Virus record (IMG/VR): IMGVR_UViG_3300021963_006637
Span: 1-63,568 of that record
Length of the DNA stretch: 63,568 nucleotides
Source: a virus
Reading direction: 5' to 3' (one strand)
A program made the translations under genes and the position numbers. Of the stretch, positions 51,583 through 59,248 are shown piece by piece. How positions within the stretch are numbered: the first letter of the stretch is position 1; every line of letters begins with the position of its first letter. The notes beneath the pieces are model-generated. The model did not search any database. It was not told where the DNA came from and worked only from the letters and a program-made list of their open reading frames with translations.

Positions 51583-51615
51583 TTTAATACTTTTTTCTCC
51601 TATATAAGTATTAAA
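51583..51615 (-). other. Stem-loop in the gap upstream of the 131-aa gene
   Basis: A perfect 10-bp stem (TTTAATACTT / AAGTATTAAA) with a 13-base loop that contains AGGAG on the minus strand. It follows the oxygenase stop and is followed by ATATTTTT, so it could act as a weak terminator or mRNA-end hairpin. The AGGAG is about 27 bases from the ATG, too far for normal initiation. Confidence 0.4.
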
Positions 51616-51644
51616 TATTTCGTTAAGTCTATTTTTTTATAGAG

Positions 51645-52400
51645 TTATGGAGTAAAAACATTCTTATTTTTCTTATACTCCAAAAAATTTCCAGTGGATT
51701 CGTTACCATTTTTTATTATAGAGGGAAAGGAAATCAAAGTGTATCTTCTATAATCCTCTAACATTTCCATTACCTGATGCTCTATTAAGTTATCAACGAA
51801 GTCCAAAAGTACAAATTTTCCAAAAGTTGGTGATACCTTTTCATTCGTATAATTAATTAAAAATTCCCCACCTTTACCTTCATTCCAATCTTCTTCAGGA
51901 GTTAAATAAAATATACATCCAAATATAGTCCTCTCACTACCTGCATCAAAATGTGGTGGCTGTTTATCACCTTTTTCATACATTCCAATTGTACCCCATC
52001 TTCCTAAATCAATGTCTTCTTTTTTTAAAGAAAATTCGTTATAACACTCATCAATAATTTTTAACTTAGCGGTTTCAATTAATTCTGCTAATTGAGTATC
52101 ACCTTCAAATGGAACATTATTTAAAAGTTGTTTCCATCTTTGAAAAATAACATATCCATTTTCTTCCATATACCCATCTATTTTAGGTATATCACCATAA
52201 GGATGAATATAAGTTTCTTTAAAATCGTAAAACGGGTAACAATGATTTCCGGTATGCTGAGTCTTACATTCTATATTTTCGGAATTAGTAAATTTTTCTA
52301 TAATAACATCACTAATATTCTTAAGAAATTCTATCTCATTTGAAGAAAATAATTCTTCGAAATTACCAATGTAGTATCCTTTTTCTCTAAGTTCTTTCAT
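51645..52400 (-). CDS. 2OG-Fe(II) dioxygenase (second copy)
   Basis: The ATG at 52400 (MKELREKGYYIGNF) is preferred, as the upstream frame overlaps the polymerase-like gene; 251 residues. PPHFDAGSER gives His and Asp ligands, IFYLTPEEDWNEGKGGEF the middle strands, LLDFVDNLIEHQV the distal His and YRRYTLISF the 2OG-binding Arg. Same fold as the 4.9-5.6 kb protein but clearly divergent. Substrate unknown. Confidence 0.75.
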   Translation of the reverse strand: MKELREKGYYIGNFEELFSSNEIEFLKNISDVIIEKFTNSENIECKTQHTGNHCYPFYDFKETYIHPYGDIPKIDGYMEENGYVIFQRWKQLLNNVPFEGDTQLAELIETAKLKIIDECYNEFSLKKEDIDLGRWGTIGMYEKGDKQPPHFDAGSERTIFGCIFYLTPEEDWNEGKGGEFLINYTNEKVSPTFGKFVLLDFVDNLIEHQVMEMLEDYRRYTLISFPSIIKNGNESTGNFLEYKKNKNVFTP

Positions 52401-52404
52401 ATTA

Positions 52405-53646
52405 TTAAATATTACCGTAACTTTTATTAGTGGATACATCCGTAGAAGAAACTTTATCTAAAATCATTTTAATATCATTTAAAACTGATTTCTCATTTTC
52501 ACATACATCAAACAGAAAAGAATCATAGGTATATAACACTAACTTGGTTTTTCTTTTTTCCAAAAAACGATTTATCTTACGAATAACAAATGCGTTTGTT
52601 TCGGTTTCCAACGCCTGCAAATAATAATTGAATACCTTTTGGGGATTATGATTATCTATTTTTTGGAATGGAATACGCTTACCCGCCTTAGTTTCCAGAT
52701 ACCCATTTATCAAAAAATCTTTATACATCTTTTTGATAAACTCATCTGTCTTTTTAAAAAATGGAATCTCTAAATTCTCCACATCTATCCCACCATATAA
52801 TTGTTGGAATGTTAGTTTCTTACTATTGAGGTAATCCTCATCACTCAATACATCTTTGCCAAAATATTGTTTACCTAACCACTCATGAGCGGATTCCTCA
52901 GGTATCTCTTCATCTACTAATTTAGCTATCAGGCGAACGTGGTATCCATCAAAATCAAACTGAACCAACTCACCCAACTTAGAAACGATATAATCCCTAC
53001 TGCCATCCGATTTATTAAGCGCGGAATAGTTTACACCTCCGAATGTGTTTGATGGTCTTCCTGTGGTTGTAAAGTTGTTATATAGAGAATATTCATACCC
53101 ATACGTTGTCGGAATACCATTACTCTCAATTTTTTTGAACTCCGGTAGGACTAAGGAATTGTAGAAATCGTACCCCCCAACCCCCTCAGTATCCGCATAC
53201 TTAAGGTTTTCATTTACAAAATCTACTACACCTTTGAGTATAATACTAATTGGTATAAAACTTAAATCATCTTTATCCCTATACCCCTTTGTAAAATTGT
53301 TATATATCATATCATATTCATAAGGTTTAAACTGACTGAGATGATATAGAACATCAATACTTTGATAATTTGGTAATTCCATTTGATGAAGAAACCACTT
53401 ACTATCAAAGATAAATTTAGGTGCGTTTCCATGAGTTAAAACTCCCAAAGGAGCATCAACACAATCATTATGTCCATTCATAAGAACATAGCAATCATCT
53501 TCGATAAAAACAAAAGCACCCAATAACGTATTCAGTTTTGGATGCTCTTTTCTATTTTTAAACAATGGAAATATTACGCTCCTTGTTAAGCGATATCTTT
53601 TTTGGAATACTCTTCCGATTTCATTGTTTTCTACGAAAATTACCAT
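52405..53646 (-). CDS. Derived family A DNA polymerase-like protein
   Basis: 413 residues from the ATG at 53646 (a TTG lies nine bases earlier, inside the promoter). The C-terminal 230 residues follow the Pol I palm/fingers order: NNFTTTGRPSN (as in Pol I TaTGRLSS), motif A QFDFDGYHVRLIAKL (Asp kept; the usual Q-I-E-L-R partly lost), motif B with K-x3-F-x3-YG, GKRIPF before the palm, and motif C LYTYDSFLFD (Asp kept, neighbouring Glu is Ser). The N-terminal ~150 residues have no recognisable exonuclease motif. A complete family B polymerase is also present, so this is a second, altered polymerase-like protein. Confidence 0.65.
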   Translation of the reverse strand: MVIFVENNEIGRVFQKRYRLTRSVIFPLFKNRKEHPKLNTLLGAFVFIEDDCYVLMNGHNDCVDAPLGVLTHGNAPKFIFDSKWFLHQMELPNYQSIDVLYHLSQFKPYEYDMIYNNFTKGYRDKDDLSFIPISIILKGVVDFVNENLKYADTEGVGGYDFYNSLVLPEFKKIESNGIPTTYGYEYSLYNNFTTTGRPSNTFGGVNYSALNKSDGSRDYIVSKLGELVQFDFDGYHVRLIAKLVDEEIPEESAHEWLGKQYFGKDVLSDEDYLNSKKLTFQQLYGGIDVENLEIPFFKKTDEFIKKMYKDFLINGYLETKAGKRIPFQKIDNHNPQKVFNYYLQALETETNAFVIRKINRFLEKRKTKLVLYTYDSFLFDVCENEKSVLNDIKMILDKVSSTDVSTNKSYGNI

Positions 53647-53652
53647 AGGAAA

Positions 53653-53683
53653 CAAATATACGAAAATATTTTATAAATTCCAA
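53653..53683 (-). promoter_or_regulatory. Early-type promoter before the family A-like gene (leaderless candidate)
   Basis: Minus strand: TTG, 20-base spacer, TATATTTG, then TTTCCT and the ATG at 53646. Six bases between -7 element and ATG put the expected transcription start at the start codon. Confidence 0.6.
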
Positions 53684-54453
53684 TATTTTTCTTGCAAAGG
53701 TTTTAATTCAATTGGCTCTCTTTTCATATGAGAACCCTGATTGAAAGAAGCTCCTCTTTTCAAATATCCACCTAAAAAGTTTCTACGAAATCTGTTTGAT
53801 GTATTAGCCTCTGAACCATGCACACAATGAGAGTGAAGTAAAACTACTTGCCCTTTCTTTAATACACCCTCTACTTTACGGAAATCATGTCCTTCTGGCA
53901 TTACACACGGCTTACCTCTTTCGTTTCTCCAAAATGATGGATTTGTTTTTGTTCTTTCTTCATCCACTTCAATTGGTAAAACAGGTAATCTATGAGAACC
54001 TTCATAGTTCCATACTGCCCCATTTCCTGCATCATGATTATCCAATGCCAACGCCGTATTAATAATTTCATTATGACCACAACCAGTGTAGAAAGCGTTC
54101 TGATGCATATCTCTACCTAATTGTCCAGGTGGTTTGAAGTAAGCCCAAGTTTGCATACCTACTATTTCACCTTCCATAAGGAATTCACACGCTTCAATAA
54201 TTTTTGGATGAACGAATAATTTTTCTAATTTTTCAGAAATTTTATGAGGGTAAGCAAATGGATCCCATTCACCCCATTCTTTTCCATCTGGAGTAAGCGT
54301 TCCCTTTCTTTCATGTCTTAATCTTTCTAATTCATCATTAATCTCATCACATTCTTCTTCGGTAAGAAGCTCTAATGTGGTAAACCCTCTATATCTCCAG
54401 TCGAAGGTGATTTGTTGGATTTCTAAATCCGTTAAATGTTTAAAATTTGCCAT
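53671..54453 (-). CDS. Phytanoyl-CoA dioxygenase (PhyH)-family protein
   Basis: 260 residues. WRYRGFTTLELLTEEECDEI is the PhyH start, MHQNAFYTG with NTALALDNHDAGNGAVWNYE the iron-binding H-x-D-type core, GSHRLP the conserved turn and VVLLHSHCVHGSEANTS the distal His, followed by FRRNFLG with the 2OG-binding Arg. PhyH enzymes hydroxylate small molecules or sugars. It is the third Fe(II) oxygenase of the window. Its stop region contains the promoter of the downstream polymerase-like gene. Confidence 0.8.
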   Translation of the reverse strand: MANFKHLTDLEIQQITFDWRYRGFTTLELLTEEECDEINDELERLRHERKGTLTPDGKEWGEWDPFAYPHKISEKLEKLFVHPKIIEACEFLMEGEIVGMQTWAYFKPPGQLGRDMHQNAFYTGCGHNEIINTALALDNHDAGNGAVWNYEGSHRLPVLPIEVDEERTKTNPSFWRNERGKPCVMPEGHDFRKVEGVLKKGQVVLLHSHCVHGSEANTSNRFRRNFLGGYLKRGASFNQGSHMKREPIELKPLQEKYWNL

Positions 54454-54474
54454 ATAACTTTTGTTTATTTATAA

Positions 54475-54855
54475 CTATACTAATTTATGAAATTGTTTTG
54501 TATTTACCAAATATAAATTGAGTTCTGACATTGTTTTTTCAGCTTCTTGTATTATCAATTTATTTACGGTATGAACCGAAGGTATAAATTCTCCTTTTTC
54601 GGTATAAGAATCTTCTAAATTTCCTTTTATTTTCCAATTTATAGAAACTCTATTGTAATATTCAGAGTTCTCAAATTGAGAATATACATCTTCGTTTACT
54701 TCAAAGATAGGTGCACCAGGAGTAGCTCTCATTTGTATAAAATATCTATTAATAAACCCCCTTTGATAATCTAATTCCGTAGGTCGTGGAAAAAAGGTTT
54801 CAGGTACTTTATTTTTTATTTCTACTTTAATAAGATTTTTATATCTATCTAACAT
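54475..54855 (-). CDS. Conserved tail-region protein, unknown
   Basis: 126 residues. LDYQRGFINRYFIQM and INWKIKGNLEDSY are its recognisable segments. It is 5 bases downstream of the baseplate hub gene and expressed with it. The mostly beta character with a C-terminal helix suggests a small structural protein of the baseplate. Confidence 0.5.
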   Translation of the reverse strand: MLDRYKNLIKVEIKNKVPETFFPRPTELDYQRGFINRYFIQMRATPGAPIFEVNEDVYSQFENSEYYNRVSINWKIKGNLEDSYTEKGEFIPSVHTVNKLIIQEAEKTMSELNLYLVNTKQFHKLV

Positions 54856-54860
54856 AATTT

Positions 54861-56972
54861 TTATTTATGAAATGGTCTAAAATGAGAAGAAATTTCTGTT
54901 ATCCATTGCTTACCATCAATTTTATGTTTTATTTCCTCTACTTGAAATGCTCCCTTATCACTACTATACTGAGGAGGTAATCCTTTTATGTTGAATAAAT
55001 GTCCAACTTGAAATCCACTCATACCTAATATTGAAAAATCAAAACTTACAGGCAAAGGTCTTCCATTATAAACTTCAGTACTAGGTGAATTATATCCTAA
55101 ATCTATTTTTCTTATATCATTAAATTTTCTTTTATTTAAAAATTGTCCACACATAGCCCACTCATCCATATTAGCATTTCCAATAGTTGATATATGGGTT
55201 ACACTTGGTTTAATCATAATTCTTATATTTCTCCTAAATTCAATCCATTTTAGTTCCTCAGGTGATGGCCCAGAAGCGGTTGATGCATTATTCTTTATAT
55301 CTTCAAGGATAAGGTCAGCTAAAACTACATCTTTCTTATCGGAAAACACACCCTTAGTTAATGAATCAGTAGATTGTATTCCAGTAGTAGATTTTTCCAA
55401 AAAAACCTGGCTAGCCATTGCTTTTGGTATATCTAAATTAAAACTAGCATCTACGAAAAAACTATCTGTTCCGAACATATCAAATTGAGGTGGAGATGCT
55501 GCGTTTCCAGTTCTAACATTTCTTAAATTTGCATCTGCTATTCTTAAACTTACTGAATCTCCATTTTTTCTTTCGACTATCTGAAAAGCCCATAATCCTT
55601 CAACGGCCTCTTCCATAGTTTTCAAAACATTATCCAAAATTTCTTTTACAGGAGTTTTCTGGTCTTTCAATGCTTCCATTGCCAACTCATTATCGATATA
55701 TAAATCTCCTATCCATCCATGTCGATATCCAACTAATGTAGCCGATGTACCATCTATATTTAATGTAGTTGCAGATGTTTTTACAAAAGACCTACCATTT
55801 ACAGATGTATCCAAGTTACCGGCAAAATTTCCACCTAAAATTTCAACATCATTTAAATAATTATAAGTGTTTTTATTTGGAATAAAAACTCTTTCAGAGG
55901 TTGAAAACATACGAAGAAATGCACCACAATATGCATCACTTATATCAATATCAAAATTGATTGTTGAATTTTTTTGAAATTGAATACGTCTGGAATTTAA
56001 TAATTTTATAAAGGCATCAAAGCTGATAAATTTATTACTATTAATTGGGCTCTCTGAGTCCGCAGCTGTGAATGTTACTCCTTTAAATGTTAATGTTCCA
56101 GTAAACCAACCGCTATCTGAGGTTTCAGTTTTTGCTTCCTCAGTTAATTCCTCTATATAATTTATGAAATCTGATTCCGATTTCACATCTATTTTCTCAG
56201 TACTGTCAGTTCTAAGTTCATCTGGTAACTGTTGGTAACAATAAATCCAGTTTTTAATTGTTCCTGTAACCGAACCATTTGACATTCCATAATATTGTGA
56301 ATGATTCTTCGGTTTAAGTGAATTTTCATCATCACTTTCTTTTACAACATCTTCACTACTCTTACCCATTAATATCTCTCCAATAGAAGCCATTTTAACG
56401 GTTACATCAAATTCGTTACCGCTGATAGATGAATCTCCTCCAGTAATTATACCTACGAAGTTATCATAACATCCATCATTATTAGAACGTATAGTGTTTA
56501 AAGCTCCAGCGTTTCTGTGGTAATTTTGAACAGTTCCAGCATCCACTCCAACCGGCCCAATTTGTTTTCCTTTATTTACGGAATAATTCCACCCCCATTG
56601 AACAAAGACACTTAATCCAGGTTCCATAAATGATTGTTGAACTTTAGTAAGTTGCTCAGGTGAAAAACATTTTATTTTTAGAGTACATCTTCTCAATGTT
56701 CCTCTACTCGCAAAATCTACCGAAAAATCTGTTATTATTGGATTAGGTCTATATTTCCAAGATGCCCCCTGTGAGTTACCATAGGCATCGGTTGCTGAAC
56801 CGTCAAATAATGTAGAATATGTACCAGTTCCTAACGAATATCTACCTTCCAAACTGGATGTCGCTTTTATCCAAGGAACTAATTTTGATAATTTTACATT
56901 ATTCTTTGAAGTTCTTGCCCTTAATTCGTCTATAATGTACCCATCTAAACTTTTGTAAAAAGGAAATGCCAT
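54861..56972 (-). CDS. Baseplate hub-like structural protein
   Basis: 703 residues. PNPIITDFSVDFASRG and SFMEPGLSVFVQWGWNYS open the first beta domain. Later segments include DILDNVLKTMEE-like helices and AFQIVERKNGDSVSLRI. The C-terminal GAFQVEEIKHKIDGKQWITEI followed by SHFRPF matches the end of hub proteins of the gpD/gp27 type. It should form the central ring under the tail tube. No signal peptide or catalytic motif. It precedes the LysM wedge gene by two bases. Confidence 0.65.
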   Translation of the reverse strand: MAFPFYKSLDGYIIDELRARTSKNNVKLSKLVPWIKATSSLEGRYSLGTGTYSTLFDGSATDAYGNSQGASWKYRPNPIITDFSVDFASRGTLRRCTLKIKCFSPEQLTKVQQSFMEPGLSVFVQWGWNYSVNKGKQIGPVGVDAGTVQNYHRNAGALNTIRSNNDGCYDNFVGIITGGDSSISGNEFDVTVKMASIGEILMGKSSEDVVKESDDENSLKPKNHSQYYGMSNGSVTGTIKNWIYCYQQLPDELRTDSTEKIDVKSESDFINYIEELTEEAKTETSDSGWFTGTLTFKGVTFTAADSESPINSNKFISFDAFIKLLNSRRIQFQKNSTINFDIDISDAYCGAFLRMFSTSERVFIPNKNTYNYLNDVEILGGNFAGNLDTSVNGRSFVKTSATTLNIDGTSATLVGYRHGWIGDLYIDNELAMEALKDQKTPVKEILDNVLKTMEEAVEGLWAFQIVERKNGDSVSLRIADANLRNVRTGNAASPPQFDMFGTDSFFVDASFNLDIPKAMASQVFLEKSTTGIQSTDSLTKGVFSDKKDVVLADLILEDIKNNASTASGPSPEELKWIEFRRNIRIMIKPSVTHISTIGNANMDEWAMCGQFLNKRKFNDIRKIDLGYNSPSTEVYNGRPLPVSFDFSILGMSGFQVGHLFNIKGLPPQYSSDKGAFQVEEIKHKIDGKQWITEISSHFRPFHK

Positions 56973-56974
56973 AA

Positions 56975-57253
56975 TTAAATTTTATTCAATATATCAAATT
57001 TATTCTTTGGAATTCTTAATTGTATTCCTCCTTCCAATCCAATGTTTGCCCCATTTAAATTATTTGCTCGTGCGATTATCCACCATAAAGTACTATCTTT
57101 GTAAAATTGGTTTGCAAGTAAATCTAATCTATCGGTTTCTTGTGTTATGATATAAATATCATCATCTCTTTTTGGAATACTGGTAGGTATAGTTGTTTTC
57201 AATACCCTTTTACCATCTGCTAATCTTTTCGTATTTTTAGTATCGTATCTCAT
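56975..57253 (-). CDS. LysM-containing baseplate protein (gp53/gpX-like)
   Basis: 92 residues. DIYIITQETDRLDLLANQFY and STLWWIIARANNL followed by GGIQLRIP form a LysM fold as found in T4 gp53 and P2 gpX, which join the baseplate to the tail. The gene sits between hub and tail-structural genes in the expected order. Confidence 0.7.
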   Translation of the reverse strand: MRYDTKNTKRLADGKRVLKTTIPTSIPKRDDDIYIITQETDRLDLLANQFYKDSTLWWIIARANNLNGANIGLEGGIQLRIPKNKFDILNKI

Positions 57254-57255
57254 AG

Positions 57256-59247
57256 TTATTGAATTTTTTTACCATATCCGTAAAGATTGTAATCAGTTGT
57301 CTCTTTTGTTTCTATAAAAGTTAATCCAACCGAAGCGTTGATGAATTTAGGTAATTTATAATTATCCATATTATAATTACCAGAACTTACTTCTACTACT
57401 CTTTCTTTTTCTTCTAAATTGGTTACGTTAAGTTTATCATCATATAAAGTATTTTGATTTTCTTTTACTCTATCGACTTTAGTTTTATAAACTCCAGTAG
57501 ATCCAGCGGAAACATTTAATTTTGTTTCAGAAACGTTTGCTCCCACTCCATTTTCTTTTGAATTTTCTTGTCCATTTAATGTAGTTGCATAAAATCTATC
57601 ATTAAATCCTTGTTCAAAAGTGCCACTTTTTGTTTTAAGAATACCACCACCGATTTCCCAAAGATTTTCAGTATCTTCAATAGCGTAAGTTAAACTTTCT
57701 AAAAAACAAGCTTTTTTATTATAAACACTTCCTAATGTAAAATATAAAAGAGTTGGTTCTATAATACCTTGATTATATTGATACGGATATGTACAATGTG
57801 CTAAAAATTCCAATCTTCTCCACATCATCACCAATTCAGCCTGAGACATGCAATATAATTTTAGGTTAAACGTTAATTTTCTTTCAACATTTGTATAGTT
57901 ATAAAAATTAAATGGCGAACCTAACATTCTACTATTTTCCCAACCTGGTGTAAACGATTCATTAAATGAACTTACTAATGATCTGAAATATACCACTGCG
58001 TCATCGTTTACTCTTTGAAATTTTAATGGTATTAAATCTACTTCATCTAATGTTCTTCCATTATATTTTACGGTTGCTAATTCATTCACACTTAATCTAC
58101 CCGTCTGATTTAATATATCTCTATCGGTGTAAAGACCTCGTCTAGAATCTAATCTATTATCATAAGTAGTTTCTCCGGCATTGTGATATGATTTAGCAGT
58201 ATTATCAGTTGAATATCTATCTTTTTTCCAATTATTTTTTTGTAATGATTTAGGTTTTATAAATTCTAAAATAGGATTTGTTTTTAAACTACCTGATAAA
58301 GCTGCCTCTGGATTTTCATCACTATATCTCGCATTATATGAATTAAAATTAATTAATTCTTGAATCGAAGGTTCTCCTGCTTTTTGATTTGCAGTTCCAT
58401 CCGATAATTGAAACCCATATATTACTTCTTTGTTTGCAAATTTTCTAGGTGTTCCGAATAAATTACCATTTGCAGTTCTATCATATCCATTAATAGGAGA
58501 AACTTTAGATATATCAAATGATGGGCCTGAATCAGGTCTTGTTAAATCTCCCATTGATACGCTATAAATTCCATCCTTCTCACTTTCGGAATATTTTTGA
58601 TTAAAATTATCTAAACTACCTGAAGTTATTGGAACATATCTATCTCCTAAAAGTGCGGTTCTAATTACCGTCTTTCCTAAATTAATCGCTCTACCAACTG
58701 TTTGCTTTGCTAATTGAGAAGGTGTCCCTGCTCCAGTTTCTTTTAAGAATCTCCCCAATGCAGTCCCCCTTGCATCTTTTGTAATATCACCTAACGTAAT
58801 CATTTTGTTAGGAGTCAATCCTTCCTTAAATTCTTTTGTACTGATTACATAAGTTGGAAAAACATTTTGTGGAATACCTAATTTTTTATTTACAAATTTA
58901 GTACTCTTTTCCAAAAATCTACCAATCTTACCCAAACTTATTTGAGCATTTGGATTTTTGGAAAGTTTCATTGCATCTACATCAGAAGTTTTTCGAGTAG
59001 TAATTCTAACAATATCAGTCCCGTATAATGTAGGAGAATTAACTAATCTCATAGGTCTTAATCCACTTAACTCCTGTTCTAATGCAGTTTCAGTAAGAGG
59101 ATCAAAACGTTTTTCTAATTCGTTTCCTAATTTATTTGTTCTATCAACAAGAAATTGCCCCCTAGCAGCTTCATAAGTTGTAGCTTTAGGTTGAGGTATC
59201 TGTTTTTTTAAATCAGATTTATTAAATAATTCTAATAATGTAGGCAT
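57256..59247 (-). CDS. Tail/baseplate structural protein
   Basis: 663 residues. A long, low-complexity N-terminal half (Asn/Thr/Ser/Lys-rich) precedes a folded part: VYFRSLVSSFNESFTPGW, RMLGSPFNFYNYTNVERKL, MWRRLEFLAHCTYPY and a Tyr/Leu-rich LLYFTLGSVYNKKACFLESL. This resembles the spike-proximal or tube-initiator proteins that neighbour LysM wedge proteins in contractile tails. Exact role not assigned. Confidence 0.55.
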   Translation of the reverse strand: MPTLLELFNKSDLKKQIPQPKATTYEAARGQFLVDRTNKLGNELEKRFDPLTETALEQELSGLRPMRLVNSPTLYGTDIVRITTRKTSDVDAMKLSKNPNAQISLGKIGRFLEKSTKFVNKKLGIPQNVFPTYVISTKEFKEGLTPNKMITLGDITKDARGTALGRFLKETGAGTPSQLAKQTVGRAINLGKTVIRTALLGDRYVPITSGSLDNFNQKYSESEKDGIYSVSMGDLTRPDSGPSFDISKVSPINGYDRTANGNLFGTPRKFANKEVIYGFQLSDGTANQKAGEPSIQELINFNSYNARYSDENPEAALSGSLKTNPILEFIKPKSLQKNNWKKDRYSTDNTAKSYHNAGETTYDNRLDSRRGLYTDRDILNQTGRLSVNELATVKYNGRTLDEVDLIPLKFQRVNDDAVVYFRSLVSSFNESFTPGWENSRMLGSPFNFYNYTNVERKLTFNLKLYCMSQAELVMMWRRLEFLAHCTYPYQYNQGIIEPTLLYFTLGSVYNKKACFLESLTYAIEDTENLWEIGGGILKTKSGTFEQGFNDRFYATTLNGQENSKENGVGANVSETKLNVSAGSTGVYKTKVDRVKENQNTLYDDKLNVTNLEEKERVVEVSSGNYNMDNYKLPKFINASVGLTFIETKETTDYNLYGYGKKIQ

Positions 59248-59248
59248 T

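Noticed and set aside
54462-54470. TATAAATA on the minus strand before the PhyH gene as a T4-type late promoter
   Set aside because: Only one clear copy in the gene orientation, in a short gap; the recurring element elsewhere has the opposite orientation, so I do not call a T4 late promoter from it.
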